Assembly (NCBI RefSeq): GCF_036588685.1
Contig: NC_086376.1
Coordinates: 27,255,930-27,319,929, forward strand
Direction of reading: 5' to 3'
DNA length: 64,000 nucleotides
Origin: Mytilus trossulus
Lineage: Eukaryota > Mollusca > Bivalvia > Mytilida > Mytilidae
Shown piece after piece: positions 58,201 to 64,000 of this stretch. The notes below the pieces were generated by a model. That model made no database searches and was not told the DNA's origin. It worked only from the letters and a program-made list of their open reading frames with translations. Within the stretch, counting starts at the first letter, position 1; every line of letters starts with the position of its first letter. Position numbers and translations under genes: made by a program.

Positions 58201-61200
58201 AAGGATTGAATGTTAATATGTTTTCATAGATTAAAACAAATATATCAATTGTTTTGAGATTCTTCAAGAAAGAGCTAGTTATATGTTTTTTTATTTTATT
58301 TTGAATAGTGCATAATGCCCATGCTCTAAAAAGTAGTAATGTTGTGAAACGGGGAAGTATCAAATTAAAAATGTAGTCATAGTTTGATATAACATATCTA
58401 TTTGGATGTTTACTATATTTTTCTAACTATAAAAAAGAAGTTGTGGTATGATTGCCAATGAGACAACTCTCCACAAGAGACCAAATGACAAAGAAATTAA
58501 AAACTATAGGTAACCGAACAGCATTCAACAATGAGCACTTACAACCAACTGAAAAATAAAATCATGCATCTTAGACTAAATATTTGAGTAATTAGGCAAT
58601 TTATTAGGGTACGCATTTAAGGTACAAAGGAGCACATCGATGTGTATTATTCCTTGGTGCACTTTACGGTATTCGTACACCCATATGCTATTTATGTGCC
58701 ACTTAATGGTCTAATCTTCTAAAATCTATCACCAACTTTTATATATATATATTAATATACTTACTCCTTAAGGTGCGCACGAATGCTTTCAATGCAGCAT
58801 GGAGAAAATCTGTAGGGATTGGTCCTATATTTGTATGTAGCAACGTTAAAGTTCGGCGACATTACGAACTGTTCCTCTGTCGAACACCCGGGAGTGATAT
58901 CATGGTCACACCTCATACTGAAAATAAAGTCAAGGAGTTTAATGAAATTTTGGTTTACAGTTGTTGTCCATTCGTTTTTTATGTGTTTTGTCATTTGATT
59001 TTGCCATGATTAAGGAAATTTTCGATTTGATTTTCCTCTGAGTTCAGTATTTTTGTGATCTTGCTTTTTATCTAGAGTTTAGTTCATACCACAATAAATA
59101 TACAATGACATAATGAACATAATGTACCTCAAATCAAAGTCGTCAGTTTTCGTCAGTTGATATGGATATCTACGATTAAACTCATACTGGAATTAAACAT
59201 ATTGTGACAATATGAGCACATCTCGTACTCTTATTTAATATTTAGCATCTCCATGTTGCATCAGTTCAAAGGGACATCTAGGGTTTGAGTCATACAGTAT
59301 TTAAGTTTACAGTATCAATATGGACACATCACGTTGTAAAATTCAAAGTCTAGCAACTTAATGTAACATCAGTTTTCAGGTAATCTAGAACTCAACTCAT
59401 ACAGAAAAAAATGTACAATGCCAATATGGCCACACAAGTTAGCTGATTTCAAAATATAGCAACTCATCTAGGGTTCGAGTCATACTGAAATTAAATATCC
59501 AGTATCAATATGAACACATCCCGTACTTTATTTAAACTAACTGTGTTCTGGTATTGTGAATGCTAAAAGAGGCATCAGTTTCGAGTTAAACAAATTATGG
59601 GTCATCTATTTATAGTGCTCATCCAACGGACTATCATCGTTGCTCAAGACCATACTCGCAAATGGTCTAAAGGAAGAGAAATTTAGTCCTTGAAATTTTC
59701 TCGCAGAAACGGGGATTTGTGTTTGAAGGCTAATGCGCTCAACCACTACACCACGGATTTCCTAATTTACCGCTTCATTTTGTTTATCTGCTTTATCCGA
59801 TTGTCAACACTTATTCATTTAATTAATACAATTGTTCAAAGGGTATTAATAAGTGCCAAAGATGTTATTTTAATTATTAAACAGTTTGGTGGGTTCATTC
59901 TTATCATTGCGCAAGTATGATATTTTAGATATGGTACAAAAATCAACCCAAAAAAATGGATTCGTTTTGACCCCAGATAACTTTTGAAATGTTTATATCA
60001 TTGAAAAAGCTCCAAATTATTTCCCTTTGCTGCAAAAATGACATTTTTGGGCATTGAAATTAAAATATTTTTTTTTACACATCGGTGTCCTTTTTGTATT
60101 ACTGTTTTCAAATAAGCTGTACAAAAACTAAAAAATTGTAAAATTTAAGCGGTTTCTGTAATTAGGTTATTTTTCTATTTCGATATTACTTCTTTTTCTC
60201 CTTTTAGATCAACTGAAATGTATGCTTCTTTCGGAGGCAAATTGTGAGCTTAAATGAACGGTGATCCCATATTTTTATTTCATTTTTCCATTATGTATAT
60301 GATAAAGGTCACTTATAAAAAAATAAAGCGAAATCCTATATCAAAATAAAAAAAAATTATACACGTGAGCCCCCTTAAATAAAGGCAACAGTAGTATACC
60401 GCTGTTCAAAACTCATAAATCCATGGACAAAAAACAAAATCGGGGTAACGAACTAAAACCGAAGGAAACGCATTAAATATAAGAGGAGAACAACGACACA
60501 ACACCGAAACGGACCAAGCATCAAACAAAACACCACGAGAATAACAAATATAACATCAAAACCAAATACATGAATTTGGGATAGACAAGTACCGTGCCAC
60601 GTCTTATCTCAATATCTCAAAAATAAGAGAAAACACAAACGACTCAACGTTAAAATGCAACACACACAGAAACGAACAATAATGGCCATCTTCCTGACTT
60701 GGTACAGGACACTTTTAAAGGAGAATAAAAGTGGTGGGTTGAACCTGGTTTTGTGGCATGCCAAACCTCGCACCTTAATGGCCAAGTTAAATATAACATT
60801 GAAATGACAACATAATATTACAGGACTACAATACAAATAAATAGGAGAACATATTAGACAAAGAAAAACATGATTAATAGATAACAAAAAGCATCAGGTT
60901 TAAAATTCAATATGTCAAAAACGCGCCTTGTCCACACAAGACTCACAATATAAAAGATCGAAAGTGAAAAAAAGTATAAAGTTGTACAGCACTGAAGATC
61001 AAAAGTTGAAAAGGTTTTGCCAAATACGGCATTGTTTTTATGCCCGGGATAAGAATTTTATTATTATATAGAACAATTTATGCTATTGCAAACAGTAAAT
61101 TTTATCAAATGAATGAAAGAGATATACTTTATGAAACTGAAGTATTAACTTATTACAGAAAACTAAACCCGAATACATAACGCCCAGATATAAAAGATCA

Positions 61201-64000
61201 TATGTGAAAACAGTACAAAGTTGTACAGCACTGAAGATCAAAAGTTGAAAAGGTTTTGCCAAATACGGCATTGTTTTTATGCCCGGGATAAGAACATCCT
61301 TATTATATAGAACAATTTATGCTATTGCAAACAGTAAATATTAACAAATGAGTATGAAACAGATATACATAATGAAACTGAAGTATTAACTAATTACAGA
61401 AAACTAAACCCGAATCAGTCCAGGCGTCAACGCAATTAAAAAAATGACGTCACATACTTAAGAGAGATATAAGCTGTGTATGACTTACTTGTGAGCTAAT
61501 TCGTGTGCAGCAGTCCTTGCAACAAATCCTATCGCTGGTGACTCGATGATCGAGACAGCGTACCAAGGTTGTTTACATATGATACCTTCTTTATTATTAA
61601 CGTACGTATATCCTAAATATCAAAACTTATACAATTAATTAAAGACAATAATTTTCTTTCATTATATTGTTTATGTGTGCTTATGTACTTGCATATCTAG
61701 CCTTTGTTAGTCTTGTATGATTTCAGTTTATGTTCTTTTATTTATTTTGGAGTTCCATTATCACTGAAATTGTACACATTTTTGTTTAGGGGGCAGCTGT
61801 AGCACGCCTTCCGCTGTTAAATTTTCTCGCTGTATTGAATATCCAATGGTGTCCATCGGCTGTTTTTTTGTCGGGTTTTTGTCTCTTTGACACATTACCC
61901 ATTTCTATTCTCAGTTATGTGCATAATAGCAAGTAGGATGTTAAATTCACTGAATATGCTTTCCATAACCATAATCTACCTACATAGCTTACATTGGTCT
62001 TAAAAGGGAAAACAACCGTTTCACCCGATCCTTTTGCTTTATCGATACTAACATTGTTAATGAAAAAAATGTCAGTCAGTCCTATTGTGTGATATTCCAT
62101 GAGAAATGATTTGAGCGTCACTGACGAGTCTTATGTAGACGAAACGCTCGTCTGGCGTACTAAATTTGAATCCTGGAACCTTTGATAACTTTTTATGTTT
62201 ACATGTATTGATGTTGTTCATTTCATTCCGTGTATGATATCGATGTTAATTGATATCTGATTAATTAGATATAAAAGTGGGGTTTCAGACGATATAGTAT
62301 TTCCAGTAAGTTAGAAAATGGGCTATTGGTAAATTCCATGTCTTTTTGTTTTTTCTGTCTCTGGTTCAGAAAAGTTCATTGTCAAAAACATTGTTGAATT
62401 TTTAAAGTAACTAGGTGTTCATATGTACATAAGTTTTTCTTTTAACATGTACATCGGAATATATTGACAAAATAAAAGATTTTTTTTAGCCAAAATTATA
62501 AATTTTTTCACCGTCTTTTGTTTACAATATCGATTTAAATTTGATATAAACAATTATATGTAAAAGTTGGATTTTAGAATAAACATTATTTTAAGTTAGT
62601 TGTTTGTTCATTTATTTCGGTGTATATGTTAAAGTACTATAAATGAATTATTTCACGAAATAATGGATTCACTAATTATCGTTCACGACATTGCTGATAT
62701 AAATTTTGTATGTAAATTCCATAACATTTTGTTCTTTGTCTTTTTGATTTTGATTTTCTAATATTTTCTACAAAGATAGCGATCCTACCTTTAACTTCTC
62801 TTTGAAGAATCTTTGAGTTGTTCCGCACCATATCTTGCCTGAAAGGAACACATCAGTTGGAACTCGTTTATCATTTATAAACATTTTTTTTTTATTATGT
62901 ATCAATATCAAATTAGAGAAATTTATGATAACTTTTGTTACTTCTTACAATTTCATTATTTAATGTGATCAAAGAGTAATTATTTTCATCGATTTAATCA
63001 AAATCCATTCTGGGAAGATGTCCACTGGTAAATGTTGATCAAGTACCTATTTAAAGGTTTTCAATATACCTAGCCTCTGTGTTATAACAATTGTGGTGAT
63101 AATTCATGTTAAATGATAAATTTTTGTTTCTAGTTTTCAATTTAACGCAAATAGAGGCAACAGTATTTAATTGCTGTTCAAAAGCCATAAATCAATTCAG
63201 AGAAATCAAATCCAGGTTAAAAACTTAAACCGACTAAAATGCAGGTATTCATATGTGGCCTCATGGGTATGCACGATATATACAAACGCACCATAAATTG
63301 ATATATGTGCATAAAATGTGCCAACAGATAGCAAAGAAAACAATCCTTCAGGGTTTTTTTTTATTTTGACCTCAGAATATAATGTTAATTTCTCAGTGTG
63401 TATTATCATTCTCCAGTAGGAATTATTTATTTCTCATATATAATTCATATTTTCATTTTTAAGTTAATTCGGTAATTATTAGTGTGTCTCCATGTGTTCC
63501 TATAGTTTGTCTTAAAGCAGAATGGGCTGAGTATTTACAATAAATTCTTGATACATCTTTATCGCTAGCGGACGCTACTGAGTGGTCGGTAAAGCTGGCG
63601 TTCATAGCAAATACCAATTTTTGTTAGAAAACATAAGGGGGTCAAAAGGGTATTCTACACTTCGGTTGAAATATTTACAGCTTGTCAATTCCCAAACTTC
63701 AAAGCATCTCTCATTCTGATGATTTAAACTGTTGTGACATTCTGTTCAAGCAAATAGTGTACGCATATTTTATTCAAAGATCTATTTTCAAATTGCAAAA
63801 TTAAAATGTAGCATCAAATATTTTCGAAGCATAATTCTAAGCTTATTCACCCAGTGAATGCCATCACATGATCAACATTTAGCATTAGGTAACTGTTATT
63901 GTAAACATATTTCGCAAGATCATCCAGTGCCTTATTAGCATCCAAAAGTATTTCTGTATCTGTATATTGTATTGGATTCTCTGCCCAAACTGCAGCGTCC
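46172..64000 (-). CDS. ADAMTS-like secreted zinc metalloproteinase, C-terminal part (7-8 exons, partial at window edge)
   Basis: Minus-strand exons 64000-63851, 62838-62789, 61612-61489, 58917-58765, 55161-54984, 50468-50361 and 47512-46949 join without a frame break into 441 residues. In order: reprolysin core (LDDLAKYVYNN, VDHVMAFTGQDM, GYTYVNNKEG), the zinc site HELAHN|MRCDHD formed across an intron, the Met-turn FVMSPN, FSPCCIESIRAHL, an ADAMTS-type LPGQRYTLNDQCRYLL, cysteine-rich exons (NGSPCNVTS|ICYYGNC), a Thr/Glu-rich linker with four 14-residue repeats and a thrombospondin-1-like module (WSHWTLCRKNC...FC). Such enzymes are extracellular and cleave matrix proteins. The zinc motif has Arg where HExxHxxGxxH has Gly. 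Signal peptide and prodomain lie beyond the window. A Lys/Gly-rich exon (46172-46285) may replace the last codons. Which ADAMTS group it belongs to is not resolved. Confidence 0.88.
46440..46560 (-). repeat. Fragment of the repeat duplicated at 56196-56824
   Basis: ACGGTACCAATTTTCTACAC, CGACAATACATGTCTTTTCA and GACACTCGGGGTCAA match the block at 56205-56275. Confidence 0.65.
46758..46763 (-). terminator. Poly(A) signal, ADAMTS-like gene
   Basis: AATAAA on the minus strand, about 190 bases past the stop at 46949-46951. It supports 47512-46949 as a functional 3'-terminal exon in at least some transcripts. Confidence 0.5.
46949..47512 (-). CDS. ADAMTS-like, last main exon: Cys-rich end, Thr/Glu linker, TSP1-like module (564 bp)
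   Basis: The acceptor TATATTCAG precedes ATATGCTACTATGG. Reading phase 0: ICYYGNCV closes the cysteine-rich domain. About 120 Thr/Glu/Val-rich residues follow, with the 14-residue unit TVETELTTTAEEV(K/T) four times (DNA about 47200-47400). Then WSHWTLCRKNCVRLRFRYCG, CKKRVKQYEACTNDFC and QEDTVFT-stop. The linker looks like an O-glycosylated mucin-type stalk. The TSP1-like part keeps a Trp pair and about six Cys but has CRKNC instead of the usual CSxTCGxG. Confidence 0.88.
   Translation of the reverse strand: MCYYGNCVLNELIPTMTSTEAANTTNFTIIESTTEEQTSTGVTELITATEEVTTVETELTTTAEEVKTVETELTTTAEEVTTVETELTTPAEEVKTVETELTTTTETSLPPKFTTETESTEEVTTSATELTAEDPNLPQWSHWTLCRKNCVRLRFRYCGYMENICKKRVKQYEACTNDFCQEDTVFT
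47830..48556 (+). repeat. SINE-like Mytilus repeat R3, longest copy
   Basis: In order: GGATGTGTACGGATTGATAG, GTTAGTGGCTTTCAACTAGC, AACTGCGAGTACTCTCAAAT, TTATACCACTGTCCCAGGTT, TATCCCGCTAACATGTTTAA, CAGTGGTTGTCGTTTGTTTA, TTATCGGGGCTTTTTATAGC, GAAGGCCGTATGGTGACC, and the end CATACCACATCTTCTTTTTT. This is the near full-length version of which 28676, 14690 and 32776 are fragments. It lies in an intron of the metalloproteinase gene. Confidence 0.85.
48729..48750. repeat. Poly-T tract
   Basis: About 20 T residues. Confidence 0.85.
48797..49440 (+). repeat. Dispersed repeat R2, long copy, with R1 core at the end
   Basis: GGCAACAGTAGTATACCGCT, TCATAAATCCATGGACAAAA, GAACAACGACACAACACCGA, AAGTACCGTGCCACGTCTTA, TGGGTTGAACCTGGTTTTAA, then AATACGCCAAAAACGCG and CACGAGACTCATCAGTGACG. 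Antisense frames inside it (for example 48892-49326) recur in every copy and are not genes. Confidence 0.88.
49706..49957 (+). repeat. Dispersed repeat R1
   Basis: GTGAGTTTATTTACAACCAC, GACATGAATTAGCATTGATA, GATTCGAGCGTCAATGAGAG, AAAAGCGCGTCTGGTGG. Confidence 0.8.
50095..50335 (+). repeat. SINE-like repeat R3 fragment
   Basis: CGTGTTTCTCGTTTCTCGTT, GTAGACCGTTAGTATCCCCG, CTTTATAGCTTGTCGTTCGG, TTGAAGGCCGTACATTAATT. Same subfamily as 36745-37085. Confidence 0.78.
50361..50468 (-). CDS. ADAMTS-like, cysteine-rich exon (108 bp)
   Basis: The minus-strand acceptor TTATATCATTACAG and donor GTAAGT bound 36 codons in phase 0: EPNPSYCWGLVYCVSLSEGF, then CYPMYGYNGSPCNVTS. The Cys spacing and the NGSPC motif fit the ADAMTS cysteine-rich domain (DGTxC in most members). 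Confidence 0.87.
50505..50711 (+). repeat. Dispersed repeat R1, degenerate
   Basis: CCTTGGCTGTATATGAG, CTCAATGCTATTCAACTTCA, TCGAGCGTCACTGATAAGTG, TATCTATGATGAGTTTATTT. The GACGAAACGCG core is partly deleted. Confidence 0.7.
51430..52030. repeat. Decayed tandem array of an ACTACCTCTG-type unit
   Basis: Variants of (T)TTCTACCTCTGA(T)CC, TTTTACTACCTCTGA and TTCAACTACCTCTGCC recur every ~25-35 bp, for example at 51681, 51711, 51733, 51898 and 51992. One strand is markedly C+T-rich. The period is irregular, so the array is old. Confidence 0.6.
52040..53420. other. Intronic DNA, nothing recognised
   Basis: Part of the metalloproteinase intron between the exons at 50361 and 54984. No repeat or exon signal that I can support. 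Confidence 0.45.
53424..54360 (+). repeat. Dispersed repeat R2, long copy
   Basis: GGCAACAGTAGTATACCGCT, AGAACAACGACACAATACTG, GTACCGTGACACGTCTTATT, ATGCCAAACCTCGCACTTTA, then ACGCGCCTCGTCCACACAAG, TTGTACAGCACTGAAGATCA and CAGGCCTCAACGCAA, AAATGACGTCACATAC. Colinear with 60377-61460. Confidence 0.88.
54984..55161 (-). CDS. ADAMTS-like exon after the protease domain (178 bp)
   Basis: The minus-strand acceptor TTCATTTAG and donor GTGAGT. Completes Asp (GA|C), then LSDMISNETTYAHRYECLNH, SILPGQRYTLNDQCRYLLND and PTSFVCK. LPGQxYxLxxQC is the hallmark linking the ADAMTS protease domain to its disintegrin-like/cysteine-rich part. Confidence 0.9.
55535..55770 (-). repeat. Dispersed Mytilus repeats, degenerate R4 and GTGGCACCCGTCGT fragment
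   Basis: CAACTGTAATATTCCTATTT, TGCATTGAATCTGGTTTTT, AAACCTCTCACTTGTACGG, then AGATTCTGCTCCATATGTGG and CACCCGTCGTATAAGAC, which I recall as mussel repeat sequences. Confidence 0.65.
56196..56473 (-). repeat. Near-identical 278-bp direct repeat, copy 1
   Basis: AAATAGAATTAACGGTACTA to ATGCCAGTACCGAA, repeated at an offset of 351 bp with about three differences. A part of a larger dispersed family (see 46440-46560). It is followed by an inverted R1 start (TACTGGGCTGGTGATACCCT, AGCAGAGGCATCGACCCAGT) at 56477-56543. Confidence 0.92.
56547..56824 (-). repeat. Near-identical 278-bp direct repeat, copy 2
   Basis: Second copy of 56196-56473, about 99% identical. The two identical 60-codon antisense frames (from 56376 and within 56458-56727) come from it and are not genes. 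Confidence 0.92.
56825..58084. other. Intronic DNA, nothing recognised
   Basis: A less AT-rich patch at about 57360-57560 carries an antisense 68-codon frame without known motifs or splice support. Confidence 0.4.
58085..58552 (-). repeat. Two inverted R3 fragments
   Basis: 58085-58200: ATGTGACAATGAGACAACTT, GGTCACCGTACGGCCTTGAA. 58432-58552: AAGTTGTGGTATGATTGCCA, ATGAGACAACTCTCCACAAG, AACAATGAGCAC. Both are 3' ends of the SINE-like family. Confidence 0.8.
58765..58917 (-). CDS. ADAMTS-like, zinc site second half and Met-turn exon (153 bp)
   Basis: The minus-strand acceptor TTATTTTCAG and donor GTAAGT. One base completes Asn of HELAHN, then MRCDHDITPGC (third zinc His and the following Asp), STEEQFVMSPN (Met-turn) and NPYRFSPCCIESIRAHLK, the last helix of the protease. 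Position 8 of the zinc motif is Arg (AGG) instead of Gly, one base away from a Gly codon. The plus-strand frame 58773-59009 is a shadow. Confidence 0.9.
58955..59070 (+). repeat. Dispersed repeat R4 fragment
   Basis: ACAGTTGTTGTCCATTCGTT, TTTGATTTTGCCATGATTAA, TTCCTCTGAGTTCAGTATTT. Confidence 0.75.
59168..59590. repeat. Degenerate ~107-bp tandem repeat, four units
   Basis: Units start at 59168, 59276, 59383 and 59466 (the third has a deletion). Shared landmarks: ATCTAGGGTTTGAGTCATAC, CAGTATCAATATGGACACAT and GCATCAGTTT. No coding potential. Confidence 0.75.
59599..59765 (-). repeat. tRNA-derived SINE-like remnant
   Basis: On the minus strand TGGTGTAGTGG fits the polymerase III A-box, in a tRNA-like context (ATCCGTGGTGTAGTGGTTGA, GCGCATTAGCCTTCA). 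A good B-box is not visible, so this is a decayed SINE head or tRNA pseudogene. The downstream part (GCGAGTATGGTCTTGAGC, GTCCGTTGGATGAGCAC) is probably the SINE body. Confidence 0.5.
59918..60374 (-). mobile_element. TTAA-type element, inverted copy without the foldback
   Basis: Ends CACGTGAGCCCCC before TTAA (60375-60378), the complement of the left end at 3443. Along its length it matches the complement of about 4815-4550 and then 3610-3443 (ATGGTACAAAAATCAACC, AAAGCTCCAAATTATTTCCC, GGAGGCAAATTGTGAGCTTA), skipping the palindromic centre of that copy. The other terminus is lost. Confidence 0.8.
60377..61460 (+). repeat. Dispersed repeat R2, long copy with an internal 240-bp tandem duplication
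   Basis: Starts directly at the TTAA element: GGCAACAGTAGTATACCGCT, AACAACGACACAACACCG, AAGTACCGTGCCACGTCTTA, ATGCCAAACCTCGCACCTTA. The module TTGTACAGCACTGAAGATCA to CTAAACCCGAAT appears twice, at about 60949-61187 and 61189-61420. Ends CAGGCGTCAACGCAA, AAAATGACGTCACATACTT, 29 bp from an exon donor. Confidence 0.88.
61489..61612 (-). CDS. ADAMTS-like, HELAHN exon (124 bp)
   Basis: The minus-strand acceptor GATATTTAG and donor GTAAGT. Completing Gly from the previous exon it reads YTYVNNKEGIICKQPW, AVSIIESPAIGFVARTA and AHELAH plus the first two bases of Asn. HExxH supplies two zinc ligands and the catalytic Glu. Confidence 0.93.
61785..61915 (-). repeat. Dispersed repeat (GGAAATGGGGAATGTC family), inverted end
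   Basis: GGCAGCTGTAGCACGCCTTC, TCTCGCTGTATTGAATATCC, TCGGGTTTTTGTCTCTTTGA and CACATTACCCATTTCTATTC are the complement of the left part of 2905-3320 and related mussel repeats. Confidence 0.75.
62110..62193 (+). repeat. Dispersed repeat R1, core only
   Basis: TTGAGCGTCACTGACGAGTC, ATGTAGACGAAACGCTCGTC, TGGCGTACTAAATTTGAATC and CTTTGATAACT. Only the terminal ~80 bp is present. Confidence 0.88.
62194..62788. other. Intronic DNA, nothing recognised
   Basis: AT-rich intron between the 50-bp exon and the HELAHN exon. Confidence 0.5.
62789..62838 (-). CDS. ADAMTS-like, 50-bp exon
   Basis: The minus-strand acceptor GTTCCTTTCAG and donor GTAGGA. Codons QDMVRNNSKILQREVK with a split Gly at each side, joining ...MAFTG to GYTYV. 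Its short length is accepted because both phases match and the joined sequence follows the reprolysin fold. Confidence 0.85.
62839..63850. other. Intronic DNA with one small repeat fragment
   Basis: AT-rich. 63150-63240 resembles a diverged R2 start (GAGGCAACAGTATTTAATTG, AAAGCCATAAATC). Otherwise nothing recognised. Confidence 0.5.
63851..64000 (-). CDS. ADAMTS-like, protease-domain exon, runs off window
   Basis: The donor GTGAAT follows ACTGG on the minus strand. It reads DAAVWAENPIQYTDTEILLD, NKALDDLAKYVYNNSYLM and LNVDHVMAFTG. The (D)HVMxxTG strand precedes the active-site helix in reprolysins. One of the three frames is open throughout; the 5' end of the exon is outside. Confidence 0.87.

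Noticed and set aside
59690..59765. Functional tRNA gene
   Set aside because: An A-box-like TGGTGTAGTGG is present but there is no convincing B-box or closed acceptor stem, so I call it a SINE-like remnant.
59690..59920. 76-codon plus-strand frame
   Set aside because: It begins in the SINE-like remnant and runs into AT-rich DNA beside the TTAA element; no motif.

Overview
The window looks like nuclear DNA of a marine bivalve, most probably a mussel of the genus Mytilus. It is AT-rich, with small exons bounded by GT-AG signals, long introns, and a very high density of dispersed repeats that I recognise from memory as bivalve/Mytilus families. One example carries the core GCCAGACGCGCGTTTCGTCT; another starts AGCTCACCTGGCCCAAAGGG. 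The species assignment rests on recall, not on a search.

Three protein-coding genes can be rebuilt exon by exon with matching splice phases. (1) 2680-8423, plus strand: the last five coding exons of a WDR75/UTP17-like nucleolar WD-repeat protein. Its introns hold a 5'-truncated LINE (1-1223, minus strand), a 41-bp tandem array split by a DNA transposon, and several TTAA-flanked elements. (2) 27934-35424, plus strand: a two-exon gene for a homologue of Glass, the photoreceptor-specification transcription factor. It encodes 432 residues with five C-terminal C2H2 fingers and has a 6.2-kb intron. (3) 64000 down to about 46172, minus strand: the 3' part of an ADAMTS-like secreted zinc metalloproteinase, leaving the window at the right edge. 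Seven phase-consistent exons run from the protease domain through HELAHN/MRCDHD, the Met-turn and cysteine-rich domain to a Thr/Glu-rich linker and an odd thrombospondin-type module. A possible eighth exon (46172-46285) encodes a Lys/Gly-rich tail.

Layout: 1-8423 WDR75 3' end with its transposons; 8631-27900 intergenic DNA with an inverted pair of bivalve repeats, a 1.9-kb 33-bp minisatellite (20629-22530) and a 36/37-bp minisatellite (25155-25665); 27934-35424 glass; 35566-46171 a convergent intergenic zone containing a diverged ~2.2-kb duplication (37985-40200 versus 41290-43960) whose second copy carries a stack of palindromic elements; 46172-64000 the ADAMTS-like gene with introns full of dispersed repeats.

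The three genes have unrelated roles (ribosome biogenesis, eye/photoreceptor transcription, extracellular matrix proteolysis), and nothing suggests they work together. I found no CRISPR array, operon or intact tRNA. The least ordinary observations are the Gly-to-Arg change in the metalloproteinase zinc motif, the candidate Lys/Gly tail exon, the processed retrocopy inside a duplicated repeat (33712-33924), the phase-proven transposon insertion in the 41-bp array, and the TTAA element whose copy at the far end of the window lacks the nested foldback.
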